The notes below the pieces were generated by a model. It was given only the letters and a program-made list of their open reading frames with translations. It had not been told where the DNA came from and searched no databases. DNA of 64,000 nt from Laceyella sediminis. Its GTDB lineage: Bacteria; Bacillota; Bacilli; Thermoactinomycetales; Thermoactinomycetaceae. Positions 41,808 to 50,970 of the stretch are shown here, one piece after another; the stretch's first letter is position 1; each line of letters starts with the position of its first letter. The position numbers were made by a program, and so were the translations under genes. The stretch spans positions 450,219 through 514,218 of the forward strand of contig NZ_PVTZ01000001.1 of the NCBI RefSeq assembly GCF_003003125.1. Reading direction: 5' to 3'.

Positions 41808-41827
41808 ATGGCGCTTACGGGCGCCAT
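41808..41827 (+). terminator. Terminator after L,D-transpeptidase 1
   Basis: The stem ATGGCGC/GCGCCAT with a 6-base loop is followed by ATTTTGTT. Confidence 0.8.
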
Positions 41828-41905
41828 ATTTTGTTAATCAATAATTCATATTTTAGCTAAAATATACTTCCCCGTTCGCTTCCTTTTCCTTGTATAGTAA
41901 AAAAA

Positions 41906-41928
41906 GACAAGCCTGCAAATGGCTTGTC
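41906..41928. other. Hairpin in the region between the two transpeptidase genes
   Basis: An 8-bp perfect stem GACAAGCC/GGCTTGTC has an A7 run on its left, so on the minus strand it would look like a terminator, although no gene ends here. On the plus strand it lies in the leader of paralog 2. Confidence 0.45.
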
Positions 41929-42016
41929 CTCATGAACACATGAAGGGGAAGCCGTCTGTTCGCATTTAGAAAAGAGAGTAAATCACAAATACATTGAAAA
42001 ACATAAACAAAGAGAG

Positions 42017-43207
42017 GTGAAACCCACCTGCTCGTCATCTGGCCCGCAGGTGGGAAGAGTTACGGGTAGACATCTGAAATGGTTCGTCCCCACACTTGTT
42101 GCCATCGCCGTCGTGTTCGGGTTCTACTACACGACGTCTGGGGCCGCACCCAATTACCAAGTAGAGATCGACAAAACCAACAATAAGTTACATTTGTATA
42201 AAGACGGTGAATTGAAAAAAACCTATCCGGTCGCTACCGGACGGACGGAAGAACTCACACCTGAAGGCACATTCACCATGGTCGTAAAGATCAACAAGCC
42301 AGGCTGGAAAAACATTCCTGGCGGCGACCCAAACAATCCCATCGGAGAAAAATGGATGGGTCTGAGCGTCAACGGCGACAATGGCCGGACTTACGGCATT
42401 CACGGCACCAACAAGCCTGAGTCCATCGGCACGCACGCTTCCAGCGGTTGTGTGCGCATGAAAAAAGAAGACTTGATTGAATTGTACAATACCATTCCTG
42501 AAGGAACGCCCGTATGGATTCACAAAGGCGCTTCCAATGGCAAATGGTCAGGCGACCCCTCGTTCGCTGTACAACCAACTGAAGGGAAAGTAAAAGTCAC
42601 CGTCAATTTGGCCAATGTACGTACCGGTCCATCGATTGGTGCTTTTATCATCCAACAGGAGAAAACCGGCATCGTCTTGGAGTTGACCGGCTTCGTCAAA
42701 GATTGGTACCAGGTAAAACTGGAAAACGGGAAGATTGGTTTCATCCACAACTCGACCGTCACCAAAGTTTCCGGTCAACCAAGCGAAACACCAACTTCTT
42801 CGTTTGTCTCCAAAAGCGGAACCGTGGTCACCACTGAAAACGTGGTCAACATTCGTTCCAACCCTTCACTGAGTGCACCGATCGTGCAAAAAGTAAAACA
42901 AGGAACCAAAATCGCGCTGACCGGGGAGAACAAAGATTGGTTCCGGGTTCAACTGACAACTGGCTACACAGCGTATGTCCATAAATCGGTCGCCAAAATC
43001 TCCGCACCAGCACCGGTGCAAAAGCAAATGGTGACCGTCACGGTGAACTTGGCCAACATTCGCAATGCCCCTTCACAAAAAGCAACCATTATCATGCGGG
43101 TGGCCAAAGGCACCAAACTGGAACGCACTGGCACAAACGGCGAATGGTTTATTGTGAAGTTAAAAGACGGACGCACTGGATTCATTCACAATTCCGTCGC
43201 CAAATAA
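42017..43207 (+). CDS. Membrane-anchored or secreted L,D-transpeptidase with three SH3 domains, paralog 2
   Basis: This protein of about 396 residues is the clear paralog of its neighbour. A membrane/signal helix (LKWFVPTLVAIAVVFGFYY) comes first, then a YkuD domain with IHGTNKPESIGTHASSGCVRM and three SH3 repeats (about 190-250, 270-330 and 340-395) with the V-N-(V/I)-R-x-x-PS signature. The leader is less like a cleavable signal peptide than in paralog 1. The GTG at 42017 is poorly supported: the first codons lie in a perfect 9-bp inverted repeat CCCACCTGC/GCAGGTGGG, so initiation downstream is possible. It should act in wall crosslinking. Confidence 0.88.
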   Translation: MKPTCSSSGPQVGRVTGRHLKWFVPTLVAIAVVFGFYYTTSGAAPNYQVEIDKTNNKLHLYKDGELKKTYPVATGRTEELTPEGTFTMVVKINKPGWKNIPGGDPNNPIGEKWMGLSVNGDNGRTYGIHGTNKPESIGTHASSGCVRMKKEDLIELYNTIPEGTPVWIHKGASNGKWSGDPSFAVQPTEGKVKVTVNLANVRTGPSIGAFIIQQEKTGIVLELTGFVKDWYQVKLENGKIGFIHNSTVTKVSGQPSETPTSSFVSKSGTVVTTENVVNIRSNPSLSAPIVQKVKQGTKIALTGENKDWFRVQLTTGYTAYVHKSVAKISAPAPVQKQMVTVTVNLANIRNAPSQKATIIMRVAKGTKLERTGTNGEWFIVKLKDGRTGFIHNSVAK

Positions 43208-43226
43208 CTGTTCCCCTTCAAATAAC

Positions 43227-43252
43227 AAAGGAGCCCATAATCGGGCTCCTTT
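43227..43252. terminator. Bidirectional terminator between transpeptidase 2 and nadA
   Basis: The stem AAAGGAGCCC/GGGCTCCTTT has a 6-base loop and T-run on both strands. Confidence 0.9.
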
Positions 43253-43296
43253 TCGTTTTTCTGCAAAGCAAGAGTTGATTTTGTATTCCCTCTTTA

Positions 43297-44400
43297 TTAA
43301 ATCGCCAACATCCGATCCAACGCCACTTTAGACCAATGCTTGGTTTCATCATCCACTTCGATCACATGAATGGGACGACCTTCTAATACGCTGTCCAACG
43401 CCCACAAAAGATGAGGACGGTCGATGCGGTTCATAGTGAGGCAAGGGCACATCGTCGTGCTTAACAGCACCACTTTCTTGTCCGGATTCTCATTGGCCAA
43501 CCGTTGCACCAAATTGACTTCCGTTCCCACAGCCCATTTGCTCCCCGCTGGAGACGCTTCAATCGTTTTGATGATGTACTCCGTCGATCCTGAGTCATCA
43601 GCCATTTGCACCACATCAAACGAACATTCCGGATGCACGATCACTTTCATCTCTGGGTCCCGCTCACGAATGCGTTTAATTTGATCAACAGTAAATTTCT
43701 GATGCACAGAGCAATGGCCCTTCCACAAAATCATCCGCGTTTGCTCCAGATCGCCTTTCACTTCTTCAAATTCGACCGTTTGCGGGTTCCAAACCACCAT
43801 CTGCTCCAACGGGATGCCCATCGCATACGCCGTGTTACGGCCCAGATGTTGATCAGGCAAAAAGAGAATTCGCTTTTTCTGGCTGAAAGCCCACTCCAGC
43901 ACCTTGTGGGCATTGGAAGAAGTGCATGTGGTTCCACCATGTTTGCCGACAAACGCTTTAATCGCGGCAGTGGAATTGACATATGTCAGCGGAATAATCG
44001 TGTCACCGAACCGCTCTTGCAAGATCTCCCACGCCTCTTCCAAGTCTTCAATGTCAGCCATGTCGGCCATCGAACATCCCGCTCGCAAATCGGGCAAAAT
44101 GACGATTTGATGATCTTGTGCCAATGTGTCAGCCGTCTCAGCCATAAAATGTACTCCACAGAAAATGATTGTTTTGGCCTCTTTCTGCTCCGCGCCGATC
44201 CGCGCCAACTTCAACGAATCCCCACGGTAATCAGCAAACTTGATCACATCATCCCGTTGATAATGATGGCCCAAAATCACGAGATCCCGCCCCAGTTGCT
44301 GCTTAGCGCGAGCGATGCGTTCATCCAGCTCCTGGCTGGACATATTGCGGTAAACTTCGGGCAACTCCGCGTCCAAATAGGTGAGCGTGTCAATAGACAT
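43297..44400 (-). CDS. nadA: Quinolinate synthase (type 3 NadA)
   Basis: The 367-residue protein has three cluster-binding cysteines: [14 protein letters not shown] (Cys 81), [13 protein letters not shown], and [28 protein letters not shown] is the substrate site. It condenses iminoaspartate (from NadB) with dihydroxyacetone phosphate to quinolinate. It overlaps nadC by 1 base. The length matches the Bacillus-type enzyme. Confidence 0.96.
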   Translation of the reverse strand: MSIDTLTYLDAELPEVYRNMSSQELDERIARAKQQLGRDLVILGHHYQRDDVIKFADYRGDSLKLARIGAEQKEAKTIIFCGVHFMAETADTLAQDHQIVILPDLRAGCSMADMADIEDLEEAWEILQERFGDTIIPLTYVNSTAAIKAFVGKHGGTTCTSSNAHKVLEWAFSQKKRILFLPDQHLGRNTAYAMGIPLEQMVVWNPQTVEFEEVKGDLEQTRMILWKGHCSVHQKFTVDQIKRIRERDPEMKVIVHPECSFDVVQMADDSGSTEYIIKTIEASPAGSKWAVGTEVNLVQRLANENPDKKVVLLSTTMCPCLTMNRIDRPHLLWALDSVLEGRPIHVIEVDDETKHWSKVALDRMLAI

Positions 44401-45248
44401 TATTCATCCCCCGTTTCATCTTCAAAATCCAAACTGATATCCAGTGAAGAGACAGAGTGTGTGAGCCAGCCCAAAGACACCGCATCCACCCCGGTCTCCG
44501 CAATCGGGCGGATCGTCTCGGGAGTGATGCCTCCGGACGCTTCCGTCCACACGCGTCCATCAATCAACTTCACAGCCTGGCGCATGGTATCCAGATCCAT
44601 ATTGTCCAACAAGATCGCATCGACATCGAACGCCAATATCTGTTTCACTTGCTCCAGTGTGTCGGCCTCTACTTCAATTTGCACCATGTGTCCGACCCGT
44701 TCGCGCACACGCTTGATGGCTTCTTCCAAACTTCCGGCCATGGCGATGTGGTTATCCTTGATCATCACCCCGTGGCTCAAACCAAAACGGTGATTGACGC
44801 CGCCTCCAACACGAACCGCGTATTTCTCCAGCTGGCGCATCCCCGGCGTCGTCTTGCGCGTATCCAGCACACGGCATGAAAGCCCTTCCAGCTTATTGAC
44901 CAGCTCACGGGTAACAGTTGCGATGCCCGACATGCGCTGCATCAGGTTGAGCGCAACCCGCTCCCCGGTCAAAATAGCGCGGGTGCTTCCCGTGATCCGC
45001 GCGATCACCGTTCCTTTGTCCACCTCCGCCCCTTCTTCAACCAAGGGAGTCCACTCACAGGCGGGGTCCAATTCTTTAAACACTTGTTCGGCGACCGGCA
45101 GCCCGGCCACAACCCCCTGTTGCTTGACAAGAAGCACGCAGGTGCTGCGGTGCCCTTCCGGAACGAGTGCTTCCGTCGTCAAATCACCGGCGCCGATATC
45201 TTCGTTCAAAACTTCACGAATAAACTGCTTTAAATAAATTGGATTCAT
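44400..45248 (-). CDS. nadC: Nicotinate-nucleotide pyrophosphorylase (carboxylating)
   Basis: The 282-residue protein contains [53 protein letters not shown] and [14 protein letters not shown], all QPRTase hallmarks, and the [10 protein letters not shown] phosphate site. It converts quinolinate and PRPP to nicotinate mononucleotide. It lies 12 bases downstream of nadB and 1 base overlapping nadA, in the order nadB-nadC-nadA. Confidence 0.96.
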   Translation of the reverse strand: MNPIYLKQFIREVLNEDIGAGDLTTEALVPEGHRSTCVLLVKQQGVVAGLPVAEQVFKELDPACEWTPLVEEGAEVDKGTVIARITGSTRAILTGERVALNLMQRMSGIATVTRELVNKLEGLSCRVLDTRKTTPGMRQLEKYAVRVGGGVNHRFGLSHGVMIKDNHIAMAGSLEEAIKRVRERVGHMVQIEVEADTLEQVKQILAFDVDAILLDNMDLDTMRQAVKLIDGRVWTEASGGITPETIRPIAETGVDAVSLGWLTHSVSSLDISLDFEDETGDE

Positions 45249-45260
45249 CTTCCATGCTCC

Positions 45261-46772
45261 CTATATCACCAAATGTTTATGAGACCACTCTAACCGAGTT
45301 TCCGGAAAATCGCGCCGGTAGTGGCCGCCGCGGCTTTCCTCACGCATGCACGCCGCTTTCATAATAATTTGTGCAGTTATTAACATATTTCTCGTTTCAA
45401 GCATCCCATCTTCCACTTGTTCCGCCACCTTATCCAGTAGGGATAGCCCTTTGCGCAAACCTTCATCCGTTCTTACAATTCCTGCATAGTCCCACATGAT
45501 CTGCCGTATGGATTGTTTTAACTTTTCTTCAGATTGCTTATCATTGCACAAAGTCGGGATAGAAAAATCGGGCACATCCTCAACTGCTTGCTCCGCCAAG
45601 GAAGACAGCTTATCTGCCACCCGTTGCGCAAACACGGCGCCTTCCAACAAGGAGTTGCTCGCTAAGCGGTTCGCCCCGTGAACACCCGTGCAGGCAACTT
45701 CTCCGCACGCGAACAGGCGTGGCAACGATGTTTGTCCGTGCAAATCCGTTTGAATCCCACCCATGATGAAATGAGCCGCTGGGGTTACAGGAATGAGGTT
45801 TGTTTCAGGATCGATTCCGTGTTCGCGCGCTTGCCGGTAGATCTTCGGAAAGCGTTTCTCAAACCGCTCTCCCAGAACTCGGGCATCGAGGAAAACCTTT
45901 CTTCCTGCTTTCATCTCCGTATAAATCGCGCGGGACACTACATCGCGCGGGGCCAAATCCTTCCAGGTGTGATAACGCTCCATAAACGCTTCACCCCGGT
46001 CATTCACCAAATGCGCGCCTTCTCCACGTACCGCTTCCGAAACCAAAAACATCGGATTTTGCTCTATCGCTAGCGCTGTCGGATGAAACTGTACAAATTC
46101 CATGTCCATCAATTTAACGCCGGCGCGATGAGCCATCGCAAAACCATCACCGGTGGACACCAGATCGTTCGTTGTATAGCGGTACAACTGTCCACAACCG
46201 CCCGTGGCCAAAACCACCCCTTTGCGCGCCAGGTAAGCGATAGGTTCACGGCCTTCATCGAGCGCGGTGACCCCAAGGCAGACTCCCCCATGCACAATCA
46301 GATCCGCCACCATGGTGTGTGTCATGATTTCAATCCGCTCATGAGCTTGCACCTGCTTCAACAAGCTGTCTGTGATGCCCGCCCCCGTCGAGTCCCCACC
46401 GACATGCAAGATGCGCGAAACGCTATGGGAGCCTTCCCGCCCCAAAGCAAATTGCGCCCCTTCCTGGTCAAACGGAGTACCCCATCCCGACAGCAGTTGA
46501 ATGGTTTGGGGAGCCATCTCTACCAGAACGTCGACCGATTGTGGAATACATAATTCAACCCCGGTGCGCAAGGTGTCTTGTCTATGCAATTCAGGAGAAT
46601 CCCCTTCGCCAATGGCGGCCGCGATCCCTCCCTGGGCCCGGAAAGAATTGCTTTCTTGCTCACGCGATTTGGTCAGCACAATCACACGACCTGATTCCCC
46701 AAGAGAAAGAGCCGTAGTCAAGCCTGCGATTCCGCTTCCCACCACAACATAATCGGTCACTAATCGGGTCAT
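45261..46772 (-). CDS. nadB: L-aspartate oxidase
   Basis: The 503-residue flavoprotein begins with the FAD motif DYVVVGSGIAGLTTALSLGE. SNSFRAQGGIAAAIGEGDS binds FAD, and the succinate-dehydrogenase-like active-site region reads HFIMGGIQTDLHGQTSLPRL and GVHGANRLASNSLLEG. It oxidises aspartate to iminoaspartate, the first step of NAD synthesis. The operon starts here; -35 TTGACA lies at 46831-46836 on the minus strand, and the divergent nifS starts 174 bases away, as in Bacillus. Confidence 0.95.
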   Translation of the reverse strand: MTRLVTDYVVVGSGIAGLTTALSLGESGRVIVLTKSREQESNSFRAQGGIAAAIGEGDSPELHRQDTLRTGVELCIPQSVDVLVEMAPQTIQLLSGWGTPFDQEGAQFALGREGSHSVSRILHVGGDSTGAGITDSLLKQVQAHERIEIMTHTMVADLIVHGGVCLGVTALDEGREPIAYLARKGVVLATGGCGQLYRYTTNDLVSTGDGFAMAHRAGVKLMDMEFVQFHPTALAIEQNPMFLVSEAVRGEGAHLVNDRGEAFMERYHTWKDLAPRDVVSRAIYTEMKAGRKVFLDARVLGERFEKRFPKIYRQAREHGIDPETNLIPVTPAAHFIMGGIQTDLHGQTSLPRLFACGEVACTGVHGANRLASNSLLEGAVFAQRVADKLSSLAEQAVEDVPDFSIPTLCNDKQSEEKLKQSIRQIMWDYAGIVRTDEGLRKGLSLLDKVAEQVEDGMLETRNMLITAQIIMKAACMREESRGGHYRRDFPETRLEWSHKHLVI

Positions 46773-46946
46773 TTTTGATTAATCCTTTCACGAAATCTTA
46801 ACATTTTTATTTTCTCAGGAAAATGACGAATGTCAACCTTTATTTTAAGCGACTTCATTGTGAACAGATTGGAAATGAAGGTCTTCAACTAAGCGTTTTC
46901 CGTTATAATGAATGAAGAAAGGAAAGAAAGAGCGGAGGCACAACTA

Positions 46947-48107
46947 ATGAAACCGATTTACCTTGATTACGGGGCAACCAGCCCTGTGCGCCCCGAAGCG
47001 CTAGAGGCAATGCTACCTTTCTTTAGCCAAGCTTATGGTAATTCCGGCAGCATCCATGATTTCGGCCAGCAAAGCCGCGAGGCAATTGAAACGGCCCGAA
47101 AACAGGTAGCCCAAGCAATCGGGGCATCCACTGCGCGTGAAATCATTTTCACCAGCAGCGGAACCGAGTCAAACAATCTCGCCTTGATCGGCGCCGCCCG
47201 CAAACGGAAAGCCTTCGGCAACCATATTGTCACATCATCCGTGGAACATCCATCGGTCTTGGAAGCCTGCCGTTTTTTGGAACGGGAAGGGTTTGAAGTT
47301 ACTTATGTGCCGGTGGATTCCAATGGGTTGGTGAAGCTGGATCAATTAAAACAGGCGCTCACCGACCGCACCATTCTCGTTAGCGTCATGGCTGCCAACA
47401 ATGAAGTGGGAACCCTACAACCCATCCGCGAAATTGGGCAATTACTGAAGGATTCTCCTATATTGTTTCATACTGACGCCGTTCAATACTTTGGCAAGGT
47501 TCCTTTTTCTGTCATCGAGTTGGGCGTCGATCTCCTTTCCCTCGGTTCGCACAAAGTGTACGGACCAAAAGGAGCTGGAGCCCTGTTTATAAAAAAAGGG
47601 GTGCGGATTGAACCCCTGCTTCACGGCGGCGGACAGGAGCGCGGCATGCGTGCCAGCACACTAAACACGCCGGCCATCGTCGGATTCGGCGCAGCTTGCC
47701 AACTTATCTCACAGGAAGTGGCTGATGAGCAGGCGCGCCTCACCGCACTACGCGATCATTGCTGGCGGCGGATCCAGTCGGAAATCGGCGATGTGGATTT
47801 AAACGGACACCCCAGCGACCGCTTACCCAACAACTTGAATTTAAGTTTTCATGGTGTGGAGGGGCAAGCGATTCTCTTGGAACTGAATCGTAAACAAATC
47901 TACGTGTCAAGCGGTTCCGCCTGCAGCGCTGGCAAGCACGCCGCCTCACATGTGTTACTCGCCATGGGCAAAAGCTTGGACACCGCGTTCCAAAGCTTGC
48001 GAATCACCTTTGGCAAAGACACGACCCTAGAACTGATCGACCGATTCGTTGACGAGTTGAAAGAAGTCATGCATTATCTGCGTTCCTTATCTCCCCAAGA
48101 ACACTAA
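46947..48107 (+). CDS. nifS: Cysteine desulfurase (NifS/IscS-like)
   Basis: The 386-residue PLP enzyme begins MKPIYLDYGATSPVRPEALE. It has the PLP lysine in LLSLGSHKVYGPKGAGALF and the persulfide cysteine in SSGSACSAGKHAASHVLLAM. In Bacillus the nad-divergent NifS supplies sulfur to the NadA iron-sulfur cluster; the same divergent order is kept here. The start at 46947 has GGAGGCAC; the frame upstream to 46908 lies in the promoter. TATAAT is at about 46901-46906. No yrxA (niaR) repressor follows. Confidence 0.93.
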   Translation: MKPIYLDYGATSPVRPEALEAMLPFFSQAYGNSGSIHDFGQQSREAIETARKQVAQAIGASTAREIIFTSSGTESNNLALIGAARKRKAFGNHIVTSSVEHPSVLEACRFLEREGFEVTYVPVDSNGLVKLDQLKQALTDRTILVSVMAANNEVGTLQPIREIGQLLKDSPILFHTDAVQYFGKVPFSVIELGVDLLSLGSHKVYGPKGAGALFIKKGVRIEPLLHGGGQERGMRASTLNTPAIVGFGAACQLISQEVADEQARLTALRDHCWRRIQSEIGDVDLNGHPSDRLPNNLNLSFHGVEGQAILLELNRKQIYVSSGSACSAGKHAASHVLLAMGKSLDTAFQSLRITFGKDTTLELIDRFVDELKEVMHYLRSLSPQEH

Positions 48108-48128
48108 CAATCTGGAGGCTCGACTTCA

Positions 48129-48770
48129 TTGCGGACGATGATAAATTGGATTATTCGGCTAGCTGGCGGATTGATTGTGTCCACCTTGCTGTGGATTGCT
48201 TTCATCTATTATCAGTTGCAAAATTACGCAGAACCCGATCAGGTTTACCTGATGGGCACCCCATTCGCTTATGGGTTTGTCTTCTTGTTCTTGTGTGGCG
48301 TCGTCTTCTTTGTCATCGCTTTTTTCCGGATGCGGCAACACCCACAGAAACTGCGGCGAACCTTTTTGGTCTTCGCCTCCTTGTATTTGGTAGCCAGCCC
48401 GTTGGTCATATTGGCCTTTGACAACTATCTGTTGGTGACTCCCAAAGGGATTGCCTATAACACCTTGTTCAGTTTGGACGATGCCAAAGTGAAACGCTGG
48501 CGCGATATCGATCAAGTCGTGCTGGATTACGATTACGAGCGGTTGCCGTTTAATGACGACCGTCATTTGCGGTTAAAATACATGGTCTATTTCAAAGACA
48601 ACACCATGATCGACTTGAACGGTTACAACTCCCCTTTATACAAGCAAACGGAGTTTGAAGCACTTCACCGTACGATCCTCAATAACAAGATTCGGGTGAA
48701 AACGATGCGGCCTCTTCCTCCAGACGTCACACCAGACAGCTTTATCTATAAAATGTATCATGCCAAATAA
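48129..48770 (+). CDS. Hypothetical membrane protein
   Basis: I do not recognise this family. This protein of about 213 residues has three N-terminal transmembrane helices (about 8-28, 45-66 and 78-96) and a soluble C-terminal domain of about 110 residues. That domain (TPKGIAYNTLFSLDDAKVKR, WRDIDQVVLDY, DRHLRLKYMVYFKDNTMIDL) has the strand spacing of bacterial PH-like domains. It starts at TTG (48129) or the ATG 9 bases later, with TGGAGGC upstream. It is 21 bases after nifS and ends at a strong terminator, so it is cotranscribed with nifS. Confidence 0.65.
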   Translation: MRTMINWIIRLAGGLIVSTLLWIAFIYYQLQNYAEPDQVYLMGTPFAYGFVFLFLCGVVFFVIAFFRMRQHPQKLRRTFLVFASLYLVASPLVILAFDNYLLVTPKGIAYNTLFSLDDAKVKRWRDIDQVVLDYDYERLPFNDDRHLRLKYMVYFKDNTMIDLNGYNSPLYKQTEFEALHRTILNNKIRVKTMRPLPPDVTPDSFIYKMYHAK

Positions 48771-48773
48771 CGC

Positions 48774-48804
48774 AACCCCCCGACCTGAAATGGGCCGGGG
48801 GGTT
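48774..48804. terminator. Bidirectional terminator between the membrane protein gene and pepV
   Basis: The stem AACCCCCCGacc/ggcCGGGGGGTT is followed by a T-rich run on the plus strand and serves the converging genes. Confidence 0.85.
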
Positions 48805-48809
48805 TGTTA

Positions 48810-50225
48810 TCAGCGCGCCAATTCGTAAATTGCTTGGGCATATATTGCCGTAGACCGCCATAAATCTTCCAGCAGGATGTGTTCATCCCGTTGATGGGCT
48901 GTCTCTTCACTGCCTGGGAACAACGGGCCGAAAGCAACTCCCGTCTTGAGCGCCCGTGCAAACGTGCCGCCGCCGATGGCCAGGATTTCGGCCTTTTCTC
49001 CTGTCTGATCTTCGTAGACCTTGGCCAGCGTTTGAATCAATGGATGGTTGCGCTCTACGTGATGCAACGGTTTGTGATCCACATTGTCGATGGTGAAGCC
49101 ATAGGCCGACATTTTGTCAGTAATAGTCCGCAAGATGGATTCAGAATCCCCCCCGAGCGGATACCGGACGTTGATGCGGAGCGACTGGCGCCCGTCGTGG
49201 ACATGTTCAAACACGCCCGCATTTACAGTCAGTTTGCCTAAGACTTCCTCTTCTTGGGCAATACCTAATCCCTCGCCAAAATACCCGTCAACGAGCAGGT
49301 CATTCAGCATGTCAACAAAGTTCCGCCCCGATGGATCAAGCGGAACGCGCCCCAGCAAGCGAGCCATTTCCAATGCAGCATTCAACCCTTTATGCGGTTC
49401 GGAACCATGATGGGATTGCCCTTGGATCACAATCGACACACCATCGTTGTTTTCTTCCGCGTAACCTTGAATCCGATGTGTCAACAGAAAGTCTTGCACT
49501 TTCTCTTTTAATTCGAACACATCGCCCTCACCAACCAATTTGACCACCGCTTGATCAGGAACCATGTTAACCCGCTGGCCTGACTTGAATTCAGCCAGTG
49601 TCCAATAATCCCCGTCGACTGGTCGCCCCTGTCCGTTCCCAGTGAGCAGAATATCCAACAACCCCTTTTCAGAGGCGATGATCGGAAAATCAGCATCCGG
49701 CGAAAATCCCATTGTCGGCATCTCTTCACGCGCAAAATAAGCCTTCATGTCCCGCCACTTCGATTCTTCGTCAGTACCGATGATCAACCGCACGCGCTTT
49801 GAGAGGGGCAAGCCCAATTCTTTAACGATTTTCAAGGCGTAGTAAGCAGCCATGGTCGGCCCTTTGTCATCGATTGCGCCACGAGCATAAAGCTTGCCAT
49901 CGCGCACTTCCGGTTCGTAAGGAGGGGAAGTCCACCCTTCGCCTGCCGGAACGACATCGATATGGGAAATCAAACCGATCAGTTCTTCGCCTTCACCGTA
50001 TTCGATGTGACCTGCATACCCATCCACATTTTTGGTGATGAACCCGTCTTTCTCCCCCAACCGCATCATATATTCCAACGCCTCGGCAATTTTTTGCCCA
50101 AATGGCGCCTTCTCCCCCGTTGTGGATTCATCGAGCACGCTTTCAATTCTAAGCAACCCGTCCAGATCTTTTAATAAATCTTCTTTGCGTTTTTCCACTT
50201 CGTCCAACCAGCGAATCTCACTCAT
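48810..50225 (-). CDS. pepV: Dipeptidase PepV (M20 metallopeptidase)
   Basis: The 471-residue two-domain M20 peptidase has the catalytic/metal motifs IGLISHIDVVPAGEGW, ARGAIDDKGPTMAAYYAL, LIIGTDEESKWRDM and a C-terminal AIGGGTFARALKTGVAFGP with lid domain between. It cleaves a wide range of dipeptides with free N-terminal amino acids in the cytoplasm and is dimanganese or dizinc dependent. AGGAGGAA precedes the ATG. A long structured leader precedes the gene (50230-50399). Confidence 0.93.
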   Translation of the reverse strand: MSEIRWLDEVEKRKEDLLKDLDGLLRIESVLDESTTGEKAPFGQKIAEALEYMMRLGEKDGFITKNVDGYAGHIEYGEGEELIGLISHIDVVPAGEGWTSPPYEPEVRDGKLYARGAIDDKGPTMAAYYALKIVKELGLPLSKRVRLIIGTDEESKWRDMKAYFAREEMPTMGFSPDADFPIIASEKGLLDILLTGNGQGRPVDGDYWTLAEFKSGQRVNMVPDQAVVKLVGEGDVFELKEKVQDFLLTHRIQGYAEENNDGVSIVIQGQSHHGSEPHKGLNAALEMARLLGRVPLDPSGRNFVDMLNDLLVDGYFGEGLGIAQEEEVLGKLTVNAGVFEHVHDGRQSLRINVRYPLGGDSESILRTITDKMSAYGFTIDNVDHKPLHHVERNHPLIQTLAKVYEDQTGEKAEILAIGGGTFARALKTGVAFGPLFPGSEETAHQRDEHILLEDLWRSTAIYAQAIYELAR

Positions 50226-50229
50226 CGGT

Positions 50230-50399
50230 CATTCCTCCTGCTTTTGTTCAGTCTCTATTTCCGCGATGATGTATACATACCGTTGCTATGTTCTTTGCGA
50301 ACCTCCCCACCCTGCAATGGGGAGCCAGTAAGCCGCCCTCTTAAGGCGTTCACCTGCAAGATAAGGGGTAGGTAACCCCCCGCTCATTGAAGTTTGACT
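50230..50399 (-). ncRNA. Structured RNA upstream of pepV (6S-like or leader)
   Basis: A near-consensus promoter (TTGGTC 50430-50435, 18-base spacer, TATAGT 50406-50411 on the minus strand) would start a transcript of at least 170 bases before pepV. That stretch has a GC-rich series of stems: GGGGT/ACCCC (near 50365-50380), CGCC/GGCG (50334-50348) and CTCCCCA/TGGGGAG (50303-50309 with 50318-50324), and a weak closing pair CAGTC/GACTG. Composition and shape are like a 6S RNA or other structured leader. I could not identify it with certainty. No terminator separates it from pepV. Confidence 0.45.
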
Positions 50400-50635
50400 G
50401 CTTTTACTATACCATGCGGCCAAACATTCGACCAAATTTTTTTAAAATCAAACAATCCATAAATAGCAGGAACACCGCGCCACTCCTGTGCCACGTTCCC
50501 GAACCGGATAAAAAAGCCATGTCAATTTATCAAAAAAGGGCCGAATATTAAAAATATGATTTTGTTGCAAAAAAATGATTGCAATCTCTCTAAGATGATG
50601 TTATATTTAAACCTGTCTTCACCACTACCATTCAT

Positions 50636-50722
50636 GCGGACGTGGCGGAATTGGCAGACGCGCAAGATTCAGGTTCTTGTGGCCGCAAGGCTGTGGGGGT
50701 TCAAGTCCCTTCGTCCGCACCA
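50636..50722 (+). tRNA. tRNA-Leu (CAG)
   Basis: 87 bases with encoded CCA; the 7-bp acceptor GCGGACG/CGTCCGC, the 17-nt anticodon arm CAAGATTCAGGTTCTTG (anticodon CAG), a long variable arm and the TTCAAGTC T-loop are complete. The same sequence occurs inverted at 60007-60093. Confidence 0.95.
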
Positions 50723-50731
50723 ACCAAATAT

Positions 50732-50808
<77 letters not shown>

Positions 50809-50811
50809 ATC

Positions 50812-50842
50812 AAAACCCAGTGGATTTCCACTGGGTTTTTTT
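50812..50842 (+). terminator. Terminator of the Leu-Arg tRNA pair
   Basis: The stem AAACCCAGTGG/CCACTGGGTTT with a short loop is followed by a T7 run. Confidence 0.9.
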
Positions 50843-50922
50843 CGCATTTCTTTGCCACGAGGCCCTTTCCCTAACACACGGTAAACCTCACCATTTACAT
50901 AAAGCTCCCCTGACAAACGAAA

Positions 50923-50964
50923 AAAGCTTACGCCCATCCGATTAACAAACGGAACGCAAGCTTT
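50923..50964 (-). terminator. Terminator of the phosphate transporter operon
   Basis: The stem AAAGCTTgCG/CGtAAGCTTT, with an inner CCG/CGG pair, is followed by T6 on the minus strand. Confidence 0.75.
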
Positions 50965-50970
50965 GTCATC

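Noticed and set aside
41853..42038. 61-residue minus-strand ORF between the transpeptidase genes
   Set aside because: No ribosome site, no family, and it covers the leader of paralog 2.
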